Assembly: GCA_026984455.1 (NCBI GenBank)
Contig: JALSSC010000004.1
Span: 1 to 64,000, forward strand
DNA from: Chromatiaceae bacterium
GTDB lineage: Bacteria; Pseudomonadota; Gammaproteobacteria; Chromatiales; Chromatiaceae
Length of the DNA: 64,000 nt
Direction of reading: 5' to 3'
Within the stretch, counting starts at the first letter, position 1, and each line of letters starts with the position of its first letter. Below the pieces are notes generated by a model. The model saw only the letters and a list, made by a program, of their open reading frames with translations, made no database searches and was not told the DNA's origin. The position numbers and the translations under genes were made by a program. Below, in pieces: positions 9,809 to 19,105 of the stretch.

Positions 9809-12698
9809 ACTGACCGCCCTGTTCGCCGCCGGGGTGGCCTACCTGGCCCTGCTGTTCCTGATCGCCTATGCCACCGAGAGCGGCCTGGTGCCGGCGCGCT
9901 GGGTGCGCCATCCCTGGGTCTACGTGCTCTCGCTCGGGGTCTACGCCACCTCCTGGAGCTTCTATGGCAGCGTCGGCTTCGCCGCCCGTCAGGGCTATCT
10001 GTTCCTCACCATCTACCTGGGGGTGACCGCCGCCTTCCTGCTCGCCCCCCTGCTCCTGCGCCCGTTGCAGCGCCTGGTGCACGACTATCAGCTCATCTCC
10101 CTGGCCGATCTGTTCGCCTTCCGCTACCGCAGCCAGCTCGCCGGGGCCCTGGTGACCCTGTTCATGCTGCTGGGCGCCCTGCCCTACATCGCCTTGCAGA
10201 TCCGCGCCGTCACCGAGTCCCTGCGGGTGCTCACCGACGAGGCCGCGCCCCAGATCCTGGCCCTGGTGTTCTGCGCCACCCTGACCCTGTTCGCCATCCT
10301 CTTCGGGGCACGGCACATCTCGCCGCGGGAGAAACACCAGGGCCTGGTGGTGGCCATCGCCTTCGAGTCCCTGGTGAAACTGGTGGCCCTGCTGGCAGTG
10401 GGGGGCTTCGCCCTGTTCGGGGTGATGGACGGCCCGGGGGGGCTCGGGCGCTGGCTCAACGCCCACCCCGAGGCCCTGGAGCGCCTCTACGCCCCGGTGC
10501 GCGAGGGGCCCTGGGGCACCCTGATGCTGCTCTCCTTCGCCGCCGCCTTCCTGCTGCCGCGGCAGTTTCACATGATCTTCACCGAAGGCATGGACGACCG
10601 CCATCTGCAGACGGCCGCCTGGGGCCTGCCCCTGTACCTGCTGCTCCTCAACCTGGCGATCCCGCCGGTGCTCTGGGCCGGTCAGGCCCTGGGCCTGACC
10701 CTGGACCCCGACTACTTCGTCCTCGGGGTGACCCTGGGACACGCCCCGGACGGTCTTGCCCTGCTGGCCTTCATCGGCGGCGTCTCCGCCGCCAGCGCCA
10801 TGGTCATCGTCTCCACCCTGGCCCTCTCGGCCATGTGCCTCAATCACCTGTTGCTGCCCGCCAGCTACCCCGACCCCGCCCTGGACCTGTACCGCTGGCT
10901 GTTGTGGGGGCGGCGGATGCTCATCGCCCTGATCATCTTCGCCGGCTTCGGCTTCTACGCCCTGCTCCGCCACCGCCAGGGGCTGGTGCAGCTGGGCCTG
11001 ATCTCCTTCGTGGCCGTGGCCCAGTTCCTGCCGGGGATCGTCGGCGTGCTCTGGTGGCGGCGCGCCACCCGGACAGGCTTCCTCGGCGGCCTGGCGGGGG
11101 GGATCGGGGTCTGGGCGGTGACCCTGCTGTGGCCCCTCCTGGCCACCTCGGGACTGGCCCGGCACGCCCCGGACGTGGCCGCCTGGGAGGCCGCCCTGGG
11201 CTGGGACCACTGGACCTTCGCCACCTTCTGGAGCCTGTGCCTGAATGGCCTCCTGTTCGTCGGCCTGTCCCTGGCCACCCGCCCGGACCCCGGCGAACGC
11301 CAGGCCGCCCTGGCCTGTTGCAGCGATCCCTGGCCGCCCCTGGCGGGGACCGTGAGCGCGCGTTCGCCGCGGGAGTTCCAACAGGACCTGGGCGCGGTGC
11401 TCGGCGAGGCCACCGCCGGGCGCGAGGTGGACCTGGCCCTGAGAGATCTGGGCCTGACCCCGGACGAGACCCGCCCGGCGCAATTGCGGCGTCTGCGCGA
11501 ACGCATCGAGCGCAACCTCTCGGGCCTCATCGGTCCCCAGCTCGCGCATGTGATCGTCAGCCGCCGGCTGCGCCTGGAGCCCGGCCAGGAGGGGGCCCTG
11601 GCGGACTCCATGCGTTTCCTGGAGGAGCGCCTGGAACGCTCCCGCGACCGCCTGCGTGGCCTCTCGGCCGACCTGGACCGCCTGCGCCGCTACCACCGCC
11701 GCATCCTCCAGGAGTTGCCCCTGGGGGTCTGCGCCCTGGACGACGAGGGCCGGGTGCTGATCTGGAACGGGGTGTTGGCGAGGCTCTCCGGGATCTCCCC
11801 GGCGGACGCCGGCGGACGCGCCCTGGAGGACCTGGCCGCCCCCTGGGGCGGACTCCTGGGGGGCTTCCTGCGCTCCGGCCAGCACCACGCCCATCACCTG
11901 CGGGTGGAGGTGGATGCCCGCCCGCGCTGGTTCAACCTCCACCAGGCACGGGTGGCGGATCCGGACGCCGCCCTCGGCGGCCAGGTGATCCTCGCCGAGG
12001 ACATCACCGATCTGGAGAACCTGGAGGCCGAGATCGCCCACAGCGACCGCCTGGCCTCCATCGGCCGCCTCGCCGCCGGGGTCGCCCACGAGATCGGCAA
12101 CCCAGTGACCGCCATCGCCTCCCTGGCCCAGAACCTGCGCGAGGAGACCACGGAGGAGGCCGCGGTCCGGGCCAGCGAGGCCATCCTCCATCAGACCCGG
12201 CGCATCACCGCCATCGTGCGCGCCCTCACGGGCTTCAGCCGCGGCGGTGAGAGCCGTCCCCGGCGCGTGCCGCTGCAACAGGTGGTCGCGGAGGCCCTGG
12301 ACCTGGTGCGGCTCACCCCCCGGGGCAAGCGCCTGGAGATCCTCCAGCATGTCCCCCCGGGCCTGACCGTCACCGCCGACCGCCAGGCCCTGGCGCAGAT
12401 GCTGGTGAACCTGCTCACCAACGCCTGCGACGCCTCACCCGCAGATGGCCGCGTCGAGATCATGGCCTGGGAGGAGGCGGGACAGGTGCAGATCGAGGTC
12501 CTGGACCAGGGGCCCGGCATCGCGCCCGAACGCCAGTCCCTGGTGTTCGAGCCCTTCTACACCACCAAGCCGGCCGGCGAGGGCACCGGCCTCGGTCTGG
12601 CCATGGTCTACCGTATCGTGGAGGCCCATGGCGGGGACATCCGCATCGACTCGGAGGTGGGCACCGGGACCCGCTTTCTGGTGCGGCTGCCGGTCTGA
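9798..12698 (+). CDS. solute:sodium symporter-fused sensor histidine kinase (CbrA-like)
   Basis: This 966-residue protein has an N-terminal SSS-family transporter module of roughly 13 helices (residues about 5-490). A soluble linker and PAS domain follow (near 640-750, LPLGVCALDDEGRVLIWNG). Next come a HisKA domain with GVAHEIGNPVTAI (phosphoryl His764) and an HATPase domain with NLLTNACDA, DQGPGI and GEGTGLGLAM motifs. This is the CbrA architecture, in which a nutrient transporter (histidine in Pseudomonas) is fused to a kinase. There is no STAC response regulator such as CbrB after it: the next gene is convergent and unrelated, so its partner must be encoded elsewhere. The start at 9798 overlaps the upstream small membrane protein. 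The ligand is unknown. Confidence 0.9.
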   Translation: MSHELTALFAAGVAYLALLFLIAYATESGLVPARWVRHPWVYVLSLGVYATSWSFYGSVGFAARQGYLFLTIYLGVTAAFLLAPLLLRPLQRLVHDYQLISLADLFAFRYRSQLAGALVTLFMLLGALPYIALQIRAVTESLRVLTDEAAPQILALVFCATLTLFAILFGARHISPREKHQGLVVAIAFESLVKLVALLAVGGFALFGVMDGPGGLGRWLNAHPEALERLYAPVREGPWGTLMLLSFAAAFLLPRQFHMIFTEGMDDRHLQTAAWGLPLYLLLLNLAIPPVLWAGQALGLTLDPDYFVLGVTLGHAPDGLALLAFIGGVSAASAMVIVSTLALSAMCLNHLLLPASYPDPALDLYRWLLWGRRMLIALIIFAGFGFYALLRHRQGLVQLGLISFVAVAQFLPGIVGVLWWRRATRTGFLGGLAGGIGVWAVTLLWPLLATSGLARHAPDVAAWEAALGWDHWTFATFWSLCLNGLLFVGLSLATRPDPGERQAALACCSDPWPPLAGTVSARSPREFQQDLGAVLGEATAGREVDLALRDLGLTPDETRPAQLRRLRERIERNLSGLIGPQLAHVIVSRRLRLEPGQEGALADSMRFLEERLERSRDRLRGLSADLDRLRRYHRRILQELPLGVCALDDEGRVLIWNGVLARLSGISPADAGGRALEDLAAPWGGLLGGFLRSGQHHAHHLRVEVDARPRWFNLHQARVADPDAALGGQVILAEDITDLENLEAEIAHSDRLASIGRLAAGVAHEIGNPVTAIASLAQNLREETTEEAAVRASEAILHQTRRITAIVRALTGFSRGGESRPRRVPLQQVVAEALDLVRLTPRGKRLEILQHVPPGLTVTADRQALAQMLVNLLTNACDASPADGRVEIMAWEEAGQVQIEVLDQGPGIAPERQSLVFEPFYTTKPAGEGTGLGLAMVYRIVEAHGGDIRIDSEVGTGTRFLVRLPV

Positions 12699-12699
12699 G

Positions 12700-13077
12700 T
12701 CAACGTCCGGCGATGAAGGCGTCGATGGCCGCCACGATCCGTCCACAGAGGGCCTGGGCCGCCGCCGGATCGCCGAGGTCGGCGTCGGCCATGGTCTGCA
12801 CCCGGACCCCCCGGGCCTCGGCCACCGCCCGGTCCAGGCCGGCGCCGGCCCCGCCCGCGGCGACCAGCAATTCCAGGCGCGGCATGGCGGCCAGTTCCGG
12901 CGCGCCGATGGCGGTATCCAGGACCACCAGGACGTTGGCGCGCCAGCAACGCTCCCTCAGGGCCTCCCCTTCCAGGGAGAGGTACTGCTCCCAGCCGTAG
13001 CGGGCCGCCTCCAGGGGGGGGAACTCGACCCCCGCGGGCAGGCGGGCGGCGTCCACGACGACGATGTTGATGGCCAT
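12700..13077 (-). CDS. stand-alone catalytic domain of a D-2-hydroxyacid dehydrogenase, lacking the NAD domain
   Basis: This 125-residue protein matches the substrate-binding domain of D-isomer-specific 2-hydroxyacid dehydrogenases. MAINIVVVDA begins the first strand. ELAAMPRLELLVAAGGAGAG (residues 62-81) with RGVRVQTMADAD just after is the family block usually followed by the NAD-binding domain. Here the sequence jumps to AQALCGRIVAAIDAFIAGR, which resembles the C-terminal helix that packs back on the catalytic domain in the complete enzymes. The roughly 190-residue Rossmann domain, with its GxGxxG and catalytic Arg/Glu/His, is absent. It cannot be a dehydrogenase by itself. The frame is clean with a normal start, so it may have a binding or regulatory role, or be a recent deletion product. 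The stop is two bases from that of the convergent kinase. Confidence 0.7.
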   Translation of the reverse strand: MAINIVVVDAARLPAGVEFPPLEAARYGWEQYLSLEGEALRERCWRANVLVVLDTAIGAPELAAMPRLELLVAAGGAGAGLDRAVAEARGVRVQTMADADLGDPAAAQALCGRIVAAIDAFIAGR

Positions 13078-13135
13078 AGGCTGTCTCTCTCTTGTCGATC
13101 CGGTGAAAGTCGCGCCCGCAGGGATCCGACCGCCA

Positions 13136-14026
13136 TCACCGGGGGGCCGGGTCCGGGCCCAGCACCGTCGAAACCTGCGCCAGGGCGGTCACCACGCCGT
13201 CCGGCTCCACCCCCCGGCAGCGGGGGTCGTCGCGGCGCCAACGCAGGGAACGCCGGTCGCCCGCGAACAACAGGGCGTGCATCCCCTCGGCCTGCGCCGG
13301 CCATACGTCCTTGAGCCGGTCGTTACCCACATAGAGCACCTCCCGGGGGGCGATCCCCTCCCCGCGCAGGCCCGAGAGGGCCTCGCCATAGAGCCGCCGG
13401 GAGGGCTTGGCCTCGCGCAGGCGATAGGACCAGACACAGCGGTCCGGAACGAATCCCAGGGCCGCGAGGCCCTGTCCGGTGAGGGCCTCCAGCATCAGCG
13501 GGGTGTAGAACTGGGCGTTGGAGACGATGCCGAGCAGCACCCCCCGCGCCCTCAGCGCGGCCAGCAGGTCCACCAGACCCGGCATCGGCCAGACCGGGTT
13601 GACGCGGCATTCGTAGTCTATGGCCAGGCGTTCGAGGCTGGCCTCCACCGGGACGATGCCGTCCTGGGCGAGGAGTTCCCCCCAGACCTCGCGGATATCC
13701 ACCTCGGGATACTCGATCCCCTCGGCCCGGCGGCGGGCATGGTGGGCCCTGATCACCGCCTTGAGTCGCGCCGGCCCATCCTCCATGGAGGGCAGGCCCT
13801 GCCCGGCCAGGGCCGCGGCGAAGGCCTCCTCCTCGTGCTCTTCACCGCCCAGGCCGATGTCTCCGGAGGCGGAGACCACCAGGGTGCCGTAGACGTCGAA
13901 CAGGACGGCGCGAATGCCGGGGATCCGCGACAGCCGCGGGTGCTCGCCGGTGGCCTGGGGCGCCAGCGGGGACGACAGGGCGCGAATATGGGCCACCCAG
14001 TCCGGGGGCATGAGGTCTCGAGTCAT
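13136..14026 (-). CDS. HAD-superfamily hydrolase (haloacid dehalogenase-like phosphatase)
   Basis: This 296-residue protein carries all four HAD motifs. VLFDVYGTLV near residue 42 has the nucleophile Asp (Tyr sits where many phosphatases have a second Asp, as in dehalogenase-type members). LGIVSNAQF near residue 166 is motif II, KPSRRLYGEA motif III and VLYVGNDRLKDV motif IV. A helical cap lies between motifs I and II. The start is three bases after the stop of the glycosyltransferase, so the two are co-translated. In this context it could remove phosphate from a sugar-phosphate product of the glycosyltransferase, as in two-step compatible-solute synthesis (synthase plus phosphatase). That assignment is inference from context. 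Confidence 0.82.
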   Translation of the reverse strand: MTRDLMPPDWVAHIRALSSPLAPQATGEHPRLSRIPGIRAVLFDVYGTLVVSASGDIGLGGEEHEEEAFAAALAGQGLPSMEDGPARLKAVIRAHHARRRAEGIEYPEVDIREVWGELLAQDGIVPVEASLERLAIDYECRVNPVWPMPGLVDLLAALRARGVLLGIVSNAQFYTPLMLEALTGQGLAALGFVPDRCVWSYRLREAKPSRRLYGEALSGLRGEGIAPREVLYVGNDRLKDVWPAQAEGMHALLFAGDRRSLRWRRDDPRCRGVEPDGVVTALAQVSTVLGPDPAPR

Positions 14027-14029
14027 GGG

Positions 14030-15481
14030 TCAGGCCTTCAGTAGAAACAGACGTTCGGGGGCCAGGCAGGCATCCAGCAGGGCCTCGCCCGAGGCGGCCC
14101 CCAGGGGCTCCTGGCCGCTTCCGGCGACATCCCCGTAGAGGTGCCGCAGGCGTTCGGCGTAACGCTCCAGGCCCAGTTCGGCGAGGATCCGCGCGCGGTT
14201 GTGGGCGATCCGGGCGGGGCCGCCGTCCACCCGCAGGGGGGCCACGGGGCGCTCGCCCGGCGGGGTGGCCAGCAGACGGCGCAGGGCCCGCTCCTGGAGG
14301 GGTTCGTCGAGGCGGCCCAGGTCCACGCGCCGGTCCTGCACCCAGGCCGCCCAGGCGCGTTCCTCCAGTTCCGGGGCGCTGCGCCGGCCGTAGGCGGCCA
14401 GGCTGCGTTCCAGGGCGGTGCGCAGGCGCCGCCCCAGGTCATCCGCGCCCACCCAGTCCAAGGGCACCGGCAGACGCCCATAGAGGCCCCCGAGGTCGAT
14501 GCCCATATCCAGGAAATCGCGGGTGATCTCGGGCAGATCGCGGCCCGCCAGGGGCCGGCCCAGCAGCCAGGGCTCCAGGAAGGCCAGGCCGAAGCCCTCG
14601 GTGATACTGGTGGTCACCAGGGCATGGGCGGACGCCAGGAGATGCACGAAATCGCCGGCGTAACGCGCCCCCAGCTCGAAGGTCACGGGCAGGCGCAAGG
14701 CCTCGGCGACCGCCTTCCAACGCTGGTAGACGGGTTGTTCGGCGGGATTGGCGGGGGCCTGGGTGGCGGCGAAGCGGTCGCCCTCCCCGGCCAGGGCCGA
14801 CCAGAACAGGAACTCCCCGATATTCTTGCGCCGGATGGCGCGGGTGGGATAGAGCCACAGGCGCTCCGCCTCCAGGGGCAGGGGGGCGGGCGGCCCACCC
14901 CCGGGCGACGGCAGCCAGACCGCGTTGGGCAGCAGGTGCAGGCGCCCGGCGGGGACCCCGGCGGCCGCCAGCCAGCCGCGGTCGCGGCCGTTGAGCACCG
15001 CGTAGTGCACCCGCCCCCCCAGCGGGTAGAGCAGGGCCGAAGGATCGCCGCCCTCCGCCGCCAGGGACTCGCGCAGGCGCCGGTAGAGGTGCGGCCGCCC
15101 GTCCTCGGCCAGATCGTGCAGTTGCAGCAGCAGGGCCTCGCCGGCCCGCGCCAGGTCCTGCACCGCCCCGGGCATGGCCAGGTTCTTGCCCAGGCTGTGG
15201 TTGTGGATATGCCACAGATCCGGCCCCCCGCCGAGGGCCTCACGGGCGGCGCGGCGCAGACGCCGGGCCAGCTCGCGGCCGTCCCAGCGGGCACGCTGCT
15301 CCTCGTAGCCCAGGCCCTCCAGGACCACCACCGGCGTCCCGTGGGGCAGCGGCTCGGCCGGCGCCTCCCCGCTCAGGACGACGATCCGCAGGCCGCTGCC
15401 GGCGAGGGCCTCCAGGGCGTGCTCGATCACCCGGGTGACCCCGCCGGTGCGGAGATGATAGTGGACGATGGCGATCTGCAA
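14030..15481 (-). CDS. GT4-type glycosyltransferase
   Basis: This protein of about 483 residues has a GT-B fold. The N-terminus [20 protein letters not shown] is the typical acceptor-domain start. [11 protein letters not shown] near residue 100 and the C-terminal EGFGLAFLE (an E-x7-E motif) with [11 protein letters not shown] bind the donor nucleotide sugar. The frame is open to 15586, but the best start is TTG at 15481, nine bases after AAGGA; an ATG at 15523 has no ribosome site. It is the first gene of a leftward operon with the HAD phosphatase and is divergent from a second glycosyltransferase. This suggests a shared regulatory region and a joint pathway. Donor and acceptor are not deducible. 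Confidence 0.82.
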   Translation of the reverse strand: MQIAIVHYHLRTGGVTRVIEHALEALAGSGLRIVVLSGEAPAEPLPHGTPVVVLEGLGYEEQRARWDGRELARRLRRAAREALGGGPDLWHIHNHSLGKNLAMPGAVQDLARAGEALLLQLHDLAEDGRPHLYRRLRESLAAEGGDPSALLYPLGGRVHYAVLNGRDRGWLAAAGVPAGRLHLLPNAVWLPSPGGGPPAPLPLEAERLWLYPTRAIRRKNIGEFLFWSALAGEGDRFAATQAPANPAEQPVYQRWKAVAEALRLPVTFELGARYAGDFVHLLASAHALVTTSITEGFGLAFLEPWLLGRPLAGRDLPEITRDFLDMGIDLGGLYGRLPVPLDWVGADDLGRRLRTALERSLAAYGRRSAPELEERAWAAWVQDRRVDLGRLDEPLQERALRRLLATPPGERPVAPLRVDGGPARIAHNRARILAELGLERYAERLRHLYGDVAGSGQEPLGAASGEALLDACLAPERLFLLKA

Positions 15482-15597
15482 CGGAGCGGATCCTTGATAT
15501 GGATGGAAGACAGGGCCTATCATCCAGGCGTCACGCGATGGGCGCAGCCTGGAACCGGCAGGACGTCGGAAACGGCGGACACCCATGCGCCGCCCAG

Positions 15598-15630
15598 CGC
15601 CCGGCGAAAGGCCAGGCCTTTCGCCGGGCG
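15598..15630. repeat. 33-nt perfect palindrome in the divergent glycosyltransferase promoter region
   Basis: CGCCCGGCGAAAGGC (15598-15612) is followed by a CAG loop and its exact reverse complement to 15630. This 15-bp perfect stem lies between the divergent starts at 15481 and 15691, just before an AT-rich GATTATATACC segment that may be a -10 region. It may act as an operator, a cruciform, or a terminator for read-through in either direction. No T run follows on either strand. Confidence 0.7.
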
Positions 15631-15690
15631 GCCAGAGTTCGATTATATACCTCTCCCCGCCGGACCGCCTCCGGCCAAGGATCTGACGCC

Positions 15691-16953
15691 ATGCCGCACA
15701 ACGTGGGTTTCGTCTCCACCCGTTTCGCGGGCACCGACGGGGTCTCCCTGGAATCGGCCAAATGGGCCGAGGTCCTGTGGGAGGACCGCCACATCTCCTT
15801 TTGGTACGCGGGCAGCCTGGACCGCGCGCCCGACATCAGCATGTGCATCCCCGAGGCCCACTTCGGGCACCCGGAGAACGTCTGGATCAATCATCAGTTG
15901 TGGGGCCGGACCCGCCGCTGTCCCGAGGTGAGCCGGCGCATCCACGACCTCTCCGAGTACCTCAAGACCACCCTCTACGAATACCGCAAGCGCTTCGATC
16001 TGGACCTGCTCATCGTCCAGAACGCCCTCACCATCCCCATGCACATCCCCCTGGGGATCGCCCTGACCGAGTTTCTGCTGGAGACGCGGATGCCGGCCAT
16101 CGCCCATCACCACGACTTCTACTGGGAGCGTGACCGTTTCCAGATCTCGGCGGTGGACGACTACCTGGAGATGGCCTTCCCCCCGCGCATCCCCCACCTC
16201 CAGCACGTGGTCATCAACCAGACCGGACGCGAGCGCCTGGCCTGGCGCAAGGGCCTGCCCTGCCTGCTGATCCCCAACGTCTTCGACTTCGACATCCCCC
16301 CCGAGCCGGTGGACGACTACGCCGCCGACCTGCGCCGGGAGATCGGTCTCACCGACGAGGACCGGATGATCCTCCAACCCACCCGGGTGGTGCCGCGCAA
16401 GGGCATCGAGCACGCCATCTCCCTGTTGCGCCGCCTGCGCGACCCGCGTTGCAAGCTGGTGATCTCCCACGACTCGGGGGACGAGGGCCAGGACTACCTG
16501 GAACAACTGGTGGAACTGGCCCAGGACGAGGGCGTCGAACTGCGGCTCATCGCCGACCGCATCGCCGACCGCCGCCAGCTCGATGCCCGAGGACGCAAGA
16601 TGTACGTCCTCGAGGACCTCTATCCCCACGCCGACATCGTCACCTTTCCCAGTCTCTACGAGGGCTTCGGCAACGCCCTGTTGGAGGCCATCTATTTCCG
16701 CCGTCCGGTGATCGTCAACCGCTACTCGGTGTTCATCCGCGACATCGAACCCAAGGGCTTCCGCCTGCCCACCATGGACGGCTTCGTCTCCCGCCGTCTG
16801 ATCGAGGAGACGCGGCGCATCCTGCAGGACGAGGCCTACCGTGAGGAACTGGTGGATCACAACTACCAGGTGGCCCGCCGCTATTACGGTTACCCGGTGT
16901 TGCGCCACGGCCTGCGCAACCTGTTCGACAACATCCGACATCAGACGGAGTAG
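15691..16953 (+). CDS. GT4-type glycosyltransferase, possibly sugar-glycerate or sucrose-type synthase
   Basis: This 420-residue protein begins [20 protein letters not shown], the GT-B N-terminal start with the acceptor-side FxGTDGVS loop. [13 protein letters not shown] near residue 135 is a conserved acceptor-site block. The C-terminal half has [16 protein letters not shown] (donor phosphate-binding KG region) and [20 protein letters not shown] (E-x7-E). AAGGA lies nine bases before the ATG. It is followed within five bases by a GH13_18 phosphorylase and a cupin, forming one operon. That pairing of GT4 synthase and GH13_18 phosphorylase suggests a glucosyl-solute such as glucosylglycerate, mannosylglucosylglycerate or sucrose. 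The exact product is inferred, not shown. Confidence 0.82.
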   Translation: MPHNVGFVSTRFAGTDGVSLESAKWAEVLWEDRHISFWYAGSLDRAPDISMCIPEAHFGHPENVWINHQLWGRTRRCPEVSRRIHDLSEYLKTTLYEYRKRFDLDLLIVQNALTIPMHIPLGIALTEFLLETRMPAIAHHHDFYWERDRFQISAVDDYLEMAFPPRIPHLQHVVINQTGRERLAWRKGLPCLLIPNVFDFDIPPEPVDDYAADLRREIGLTDEDRMILQPTRVVPRKGIEHAISLLRRLRDPRCKLVISHDSGDEGQDYLEQLVELAQDEGVELRLIADRIADRRQLDARGRKMYVLEDLYPHADIVTFPSLYEGFGNALLEAIYFRRPVIVNRYSVFIRDIEPKGFRLPTMDGFVSRRLIEETRRILQDEAYREELVDHNYQVARRYYGYPVLRHGLRNLFDNIRHQTE

Positions 16954-16957
16954 GCCC

Positions 16958-18727
16958 ATGATCCACATCCTCCCCGCCGAGATCATGCAGCGCATCGGCG
17001 AACGCCTGGCCTACCTCTACGGCGAGGACCTGAAGCCGCGTCTGCTCGAACGCATCGCCCTGTTCGCCGGGCGTTACGGCCTCGACACTTGCCCCGAGGG
17101 CGCCTGCGAGGGGCCGCTCTGGGATCAGACCGACGCCATCCTCATCACCTACGGCGACATGGTCCGGCGCGAGGGCGAGGCGCCCCTGGCGGTGCTGCAC
17201 CGATTTCTGGACGCCCACCTCCAGGACGCCATCTCCGGGGTGCACGTCCTGCCCTTCTTCCCCTACAGCTCCGACGACGGCTTCTCGGTGATCGACTTCC
17301 GCCAGGTGGACCCCGCCCTGGGCGACTGGGATCAAATCCGCGCCCTGGGCAAACGCTACCGCCTGATGGTGGACCTGGTGCTCAATCACTGCTCGCGCGA
17401 GAGCGCCTGGTTCCGCAACTACACCAACGGCATCGCCCCGGAGCGGGACTACTTCATCGAGGTGGACCCGGACGAGGCCAGCGGCCTCGACCAGGTGGTG
17501 CGTCCGCGCAGTCTGCCGTTGCTCACCCCCACCCAGACCGCCTACGGCGAGCGTCACCTCTGGACCACCTTCAGCAGCGACCAGATCGACCTCAACTACG
17601 CCAACCAGGACGTCCTGTTCGAGATCCTGGACATCCTTCTGCTGTACATCTACAAGGGTGCGCGCATCGTCCGCCTGGACGCCATCGCCTACCTCTGGAA
17701 GGAACTGGGCACCCCCTGCATCCACCTGCCCCAGACCCACCAGGTGGTCAAGCTCATGCGCGACCTCCTGGAGATGCTCGCCCCCGGGGTGATCCTCCTC
17801 ACCGAGACCAATGTCCCCCACGCCGAGAACATCGCCTACTTCGGCGACGGCGACGAGGCGCGCATGGTCTACCAGTTCAGCCTGCCCCCCCTGCTGCTGC
17901 ACGCCCTCCACACCGGCAATGCGCGTTACCTGCACCAGTGGGCGGCGGAACTGGCGCCGCCGCCGCCCGGCTGCACCTGGTTCAACTTCACCGCCTCCCA
18001 CGACGGCATCGGGGTGCGTCCCCTCGAGGGCCTGATCCCACCCGAGGAACTCGATGCGCTGGTGACGGCGGTGGAGAGACGCGGCGGTCGGGTCTCCACC
18101 CGTACCGACGCCTCCGGCCGGGAGGTCCCCTACGAACTCAACATCACCTACTTCGACGCCCTCTCCGACCCCGGCCAGGCCGAGAGTGAACGCCACATCG
18201 CCCGTTTCCTCTGCTCCCAGGCCATCATGCTGGGCCTCCAGGGCATCCCCGGCATCTACTTCAACAGCCTGGTGGGGGGGCGCAACAACCAGGTCGGCTT
18301 CCGCCACACCGGCCGCCCCCGCACCCTCAACCGCCAGAAATGGGACGAGGCCCAACTCACCCAGCGCCTGGCGGACACCACCGGCGCCGGCGGCCGGGTG
18401 TTCAAGCAATACCGCCATCTGCTGCAACTACGCCGGGCCCATAGCGCCTTCCACCCGGACGCTCCCCAGCAGGTCCTGGACCTGGACGAGGCCCTGTTCG
18501 GCTTCGTACGCACCGCCCCGGACGGCGGCGAACGCCTGATCGCCCTGCACAACCTCAGCGACCGGCCCCAGGACCTGGATCTGGCCTCCCGCTATCCCGA
18601 CTTCGCCGGCCCGGTCTGGTGCGAACTCATCCAGGGCCAACGCCTCCAGGGCGAGGCCGGCGCCCGCCTGCACCTGGCCCCCTACCAGACCCTCTGGCTC
18701 ACCACCGCCACCGAACCCGATGCCTGA
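16958..18727 (+). CDS. GH13 subfamily 18 sucrose/glucosylglycerate phosphorylase-like enzyme
   Basis: This 589-residue TIM-barrel protein matches the sucrose phosphorylase subfamily. GVHVLPFFPYSSDDGFSVID (residues 93-112) is the diagnostic GH13_18 block. VDLVLNHCSRES is region I, RIVRLDAIAYLWKELG near 239 holds the catalytic nucleophile Asp, LTETNVPHAEN near 285 the acid/base Glu, and FTASHDGIGVRP near 345 the transition-state Asp. The family reversibly phosphorolyses sucrose, sucrose-6-phosphate, glucosylglycerol or glucosylglycerate, giving glucose-1-phosphate. The neighbouring glycosyltransferase suggests it recycles the product made by that gene. The ATG at 16958 is five bases after the previous stop. 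Substrate choice depends on loop residues that cannot be settled here. Confidence 0.88.
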   Translation: MIHILPAEIMQRIGERLAYLYGEDLKPRLLERIALFAGRYGLDTCPEGACEGPLWDQTDAILITYGDMVRREGEAPLAVLHRFLDAHLQDAISGVHVLPFFPYSSDDGFSVIDFRQVDPALGDWDQIRALGKRYRLMVDLVLNHCSRESAWFRNYTNGIAPERDYFIEVDPDEASGLDQVVRPRSLPLLTPTQTAYGERHLWTTFSSDQIDLNYANQDVLFEILDILLLYIYKGARIVRLDAIAYLWKELGTPCIHLPQTHQVVKLMRDLLEMLAPGVILLTETNVPHAENIAYFGDGDEARMVYQFSLPPLLLHALHTGNARYLHQWAAELAPPPPGCTWFNFTASHDGIGVRPLEGLIPPEELDALVTAVERRGGRVSTRTDASGREVPYELNITYFDALSDPGQAESERHIARFLCSQAIMLGLQGIPGIYFNSLVGGRNNQVGFRHTGRPRTLNRQKWDEAQLTQRLADTTGAGGRVFKQYRHLLQLRRAHSAFHPDAPQQVLDLDEALFGFVRTAPDGGERLIALHNLSDRPQDLDLASRYPDFAGPVWCELIQGQRLQGEAGARLHLAPYQTLWLTTATEPDA

Positions 18728-18743
18728 CCACGGAGGCACTGCC

Positions 18744-19091
18744 ATGCGTGACCCCGAATCCCAACGCCCCTGGGGCTACTACGAGATCCTCGCCGACGCC
18801 CCCGACCACAAGGTCAAACGCATCACCGTCAACCCCCACAGCCGACTCTCCCTGCAACGCCATCAACGCCGCCTGGAGCACTGGTACGCCATCTCGGGCG
18901 AGGCCGTCGCCACCCTCGGCGACCACAAGGTCAGCCTCACCCCGGGCACCGCCGTGGACATCCCCATGCGCACCGTGCATCGCATAGAGAACACCGGCGA
19001 CACGCCTTTCGTGTTCATCGAGATCCAACGTGGAGAGTATTTCGGCGAGGACGACATCGAACGCCTGGAGGATGACTACGGACGCGGCTAG
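18744..19091 (+). CDS. cupin, phosphomannose isomerase type II-like
   Basis: This protein of about 115 residues consists of a single cupin barrel like the C-terminal isomerase domain of mannose-1-phosphate guanylyltransferase/phosphomannose isomerase (AlgA/ManC). PWGYYEIL opens it. KRITVNPHSRLSLQRHQRRLEHWY carries the metal-binding His/Gln/His/Glu set (quoted only in part), and the later GTAVDIPMRTVHRIEN gives the last His. GGAGG seven bases before the ATG at 18744 favours that start over the ATG at 18720, which overlaps the phosphorylase stop. It lacks the nucleotidyltransferase half. As the last gene of the sugar operon it may interconvert mannose-6-phosphate and fructose-6-phosphate, or be a sugar-binding regulator. 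Confidence 0.8.
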   Translation: MRDPESQRPWGYYEILADAPDHKVKRITVNPHSRLSLQRHQRRLEHWYAISGEAVATLGDHKVSLTPGTAVDIPMRTVHRIENTGDTPFVFIEIQRGEYFGEDDIERLEDDYGRG

Positions 19092-19105
19092 TTCTCCGTC
19101 GCCCG

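Noticed and set aside
9363-12350. Long open frame of 995 codons antisense to the CbrA-like kinase
   Set aside because: It is rich in Gly, Gln and Ala without any domain or ribosome site, as expected opposite a GC-rich gene. The sense strand is clearly coding.
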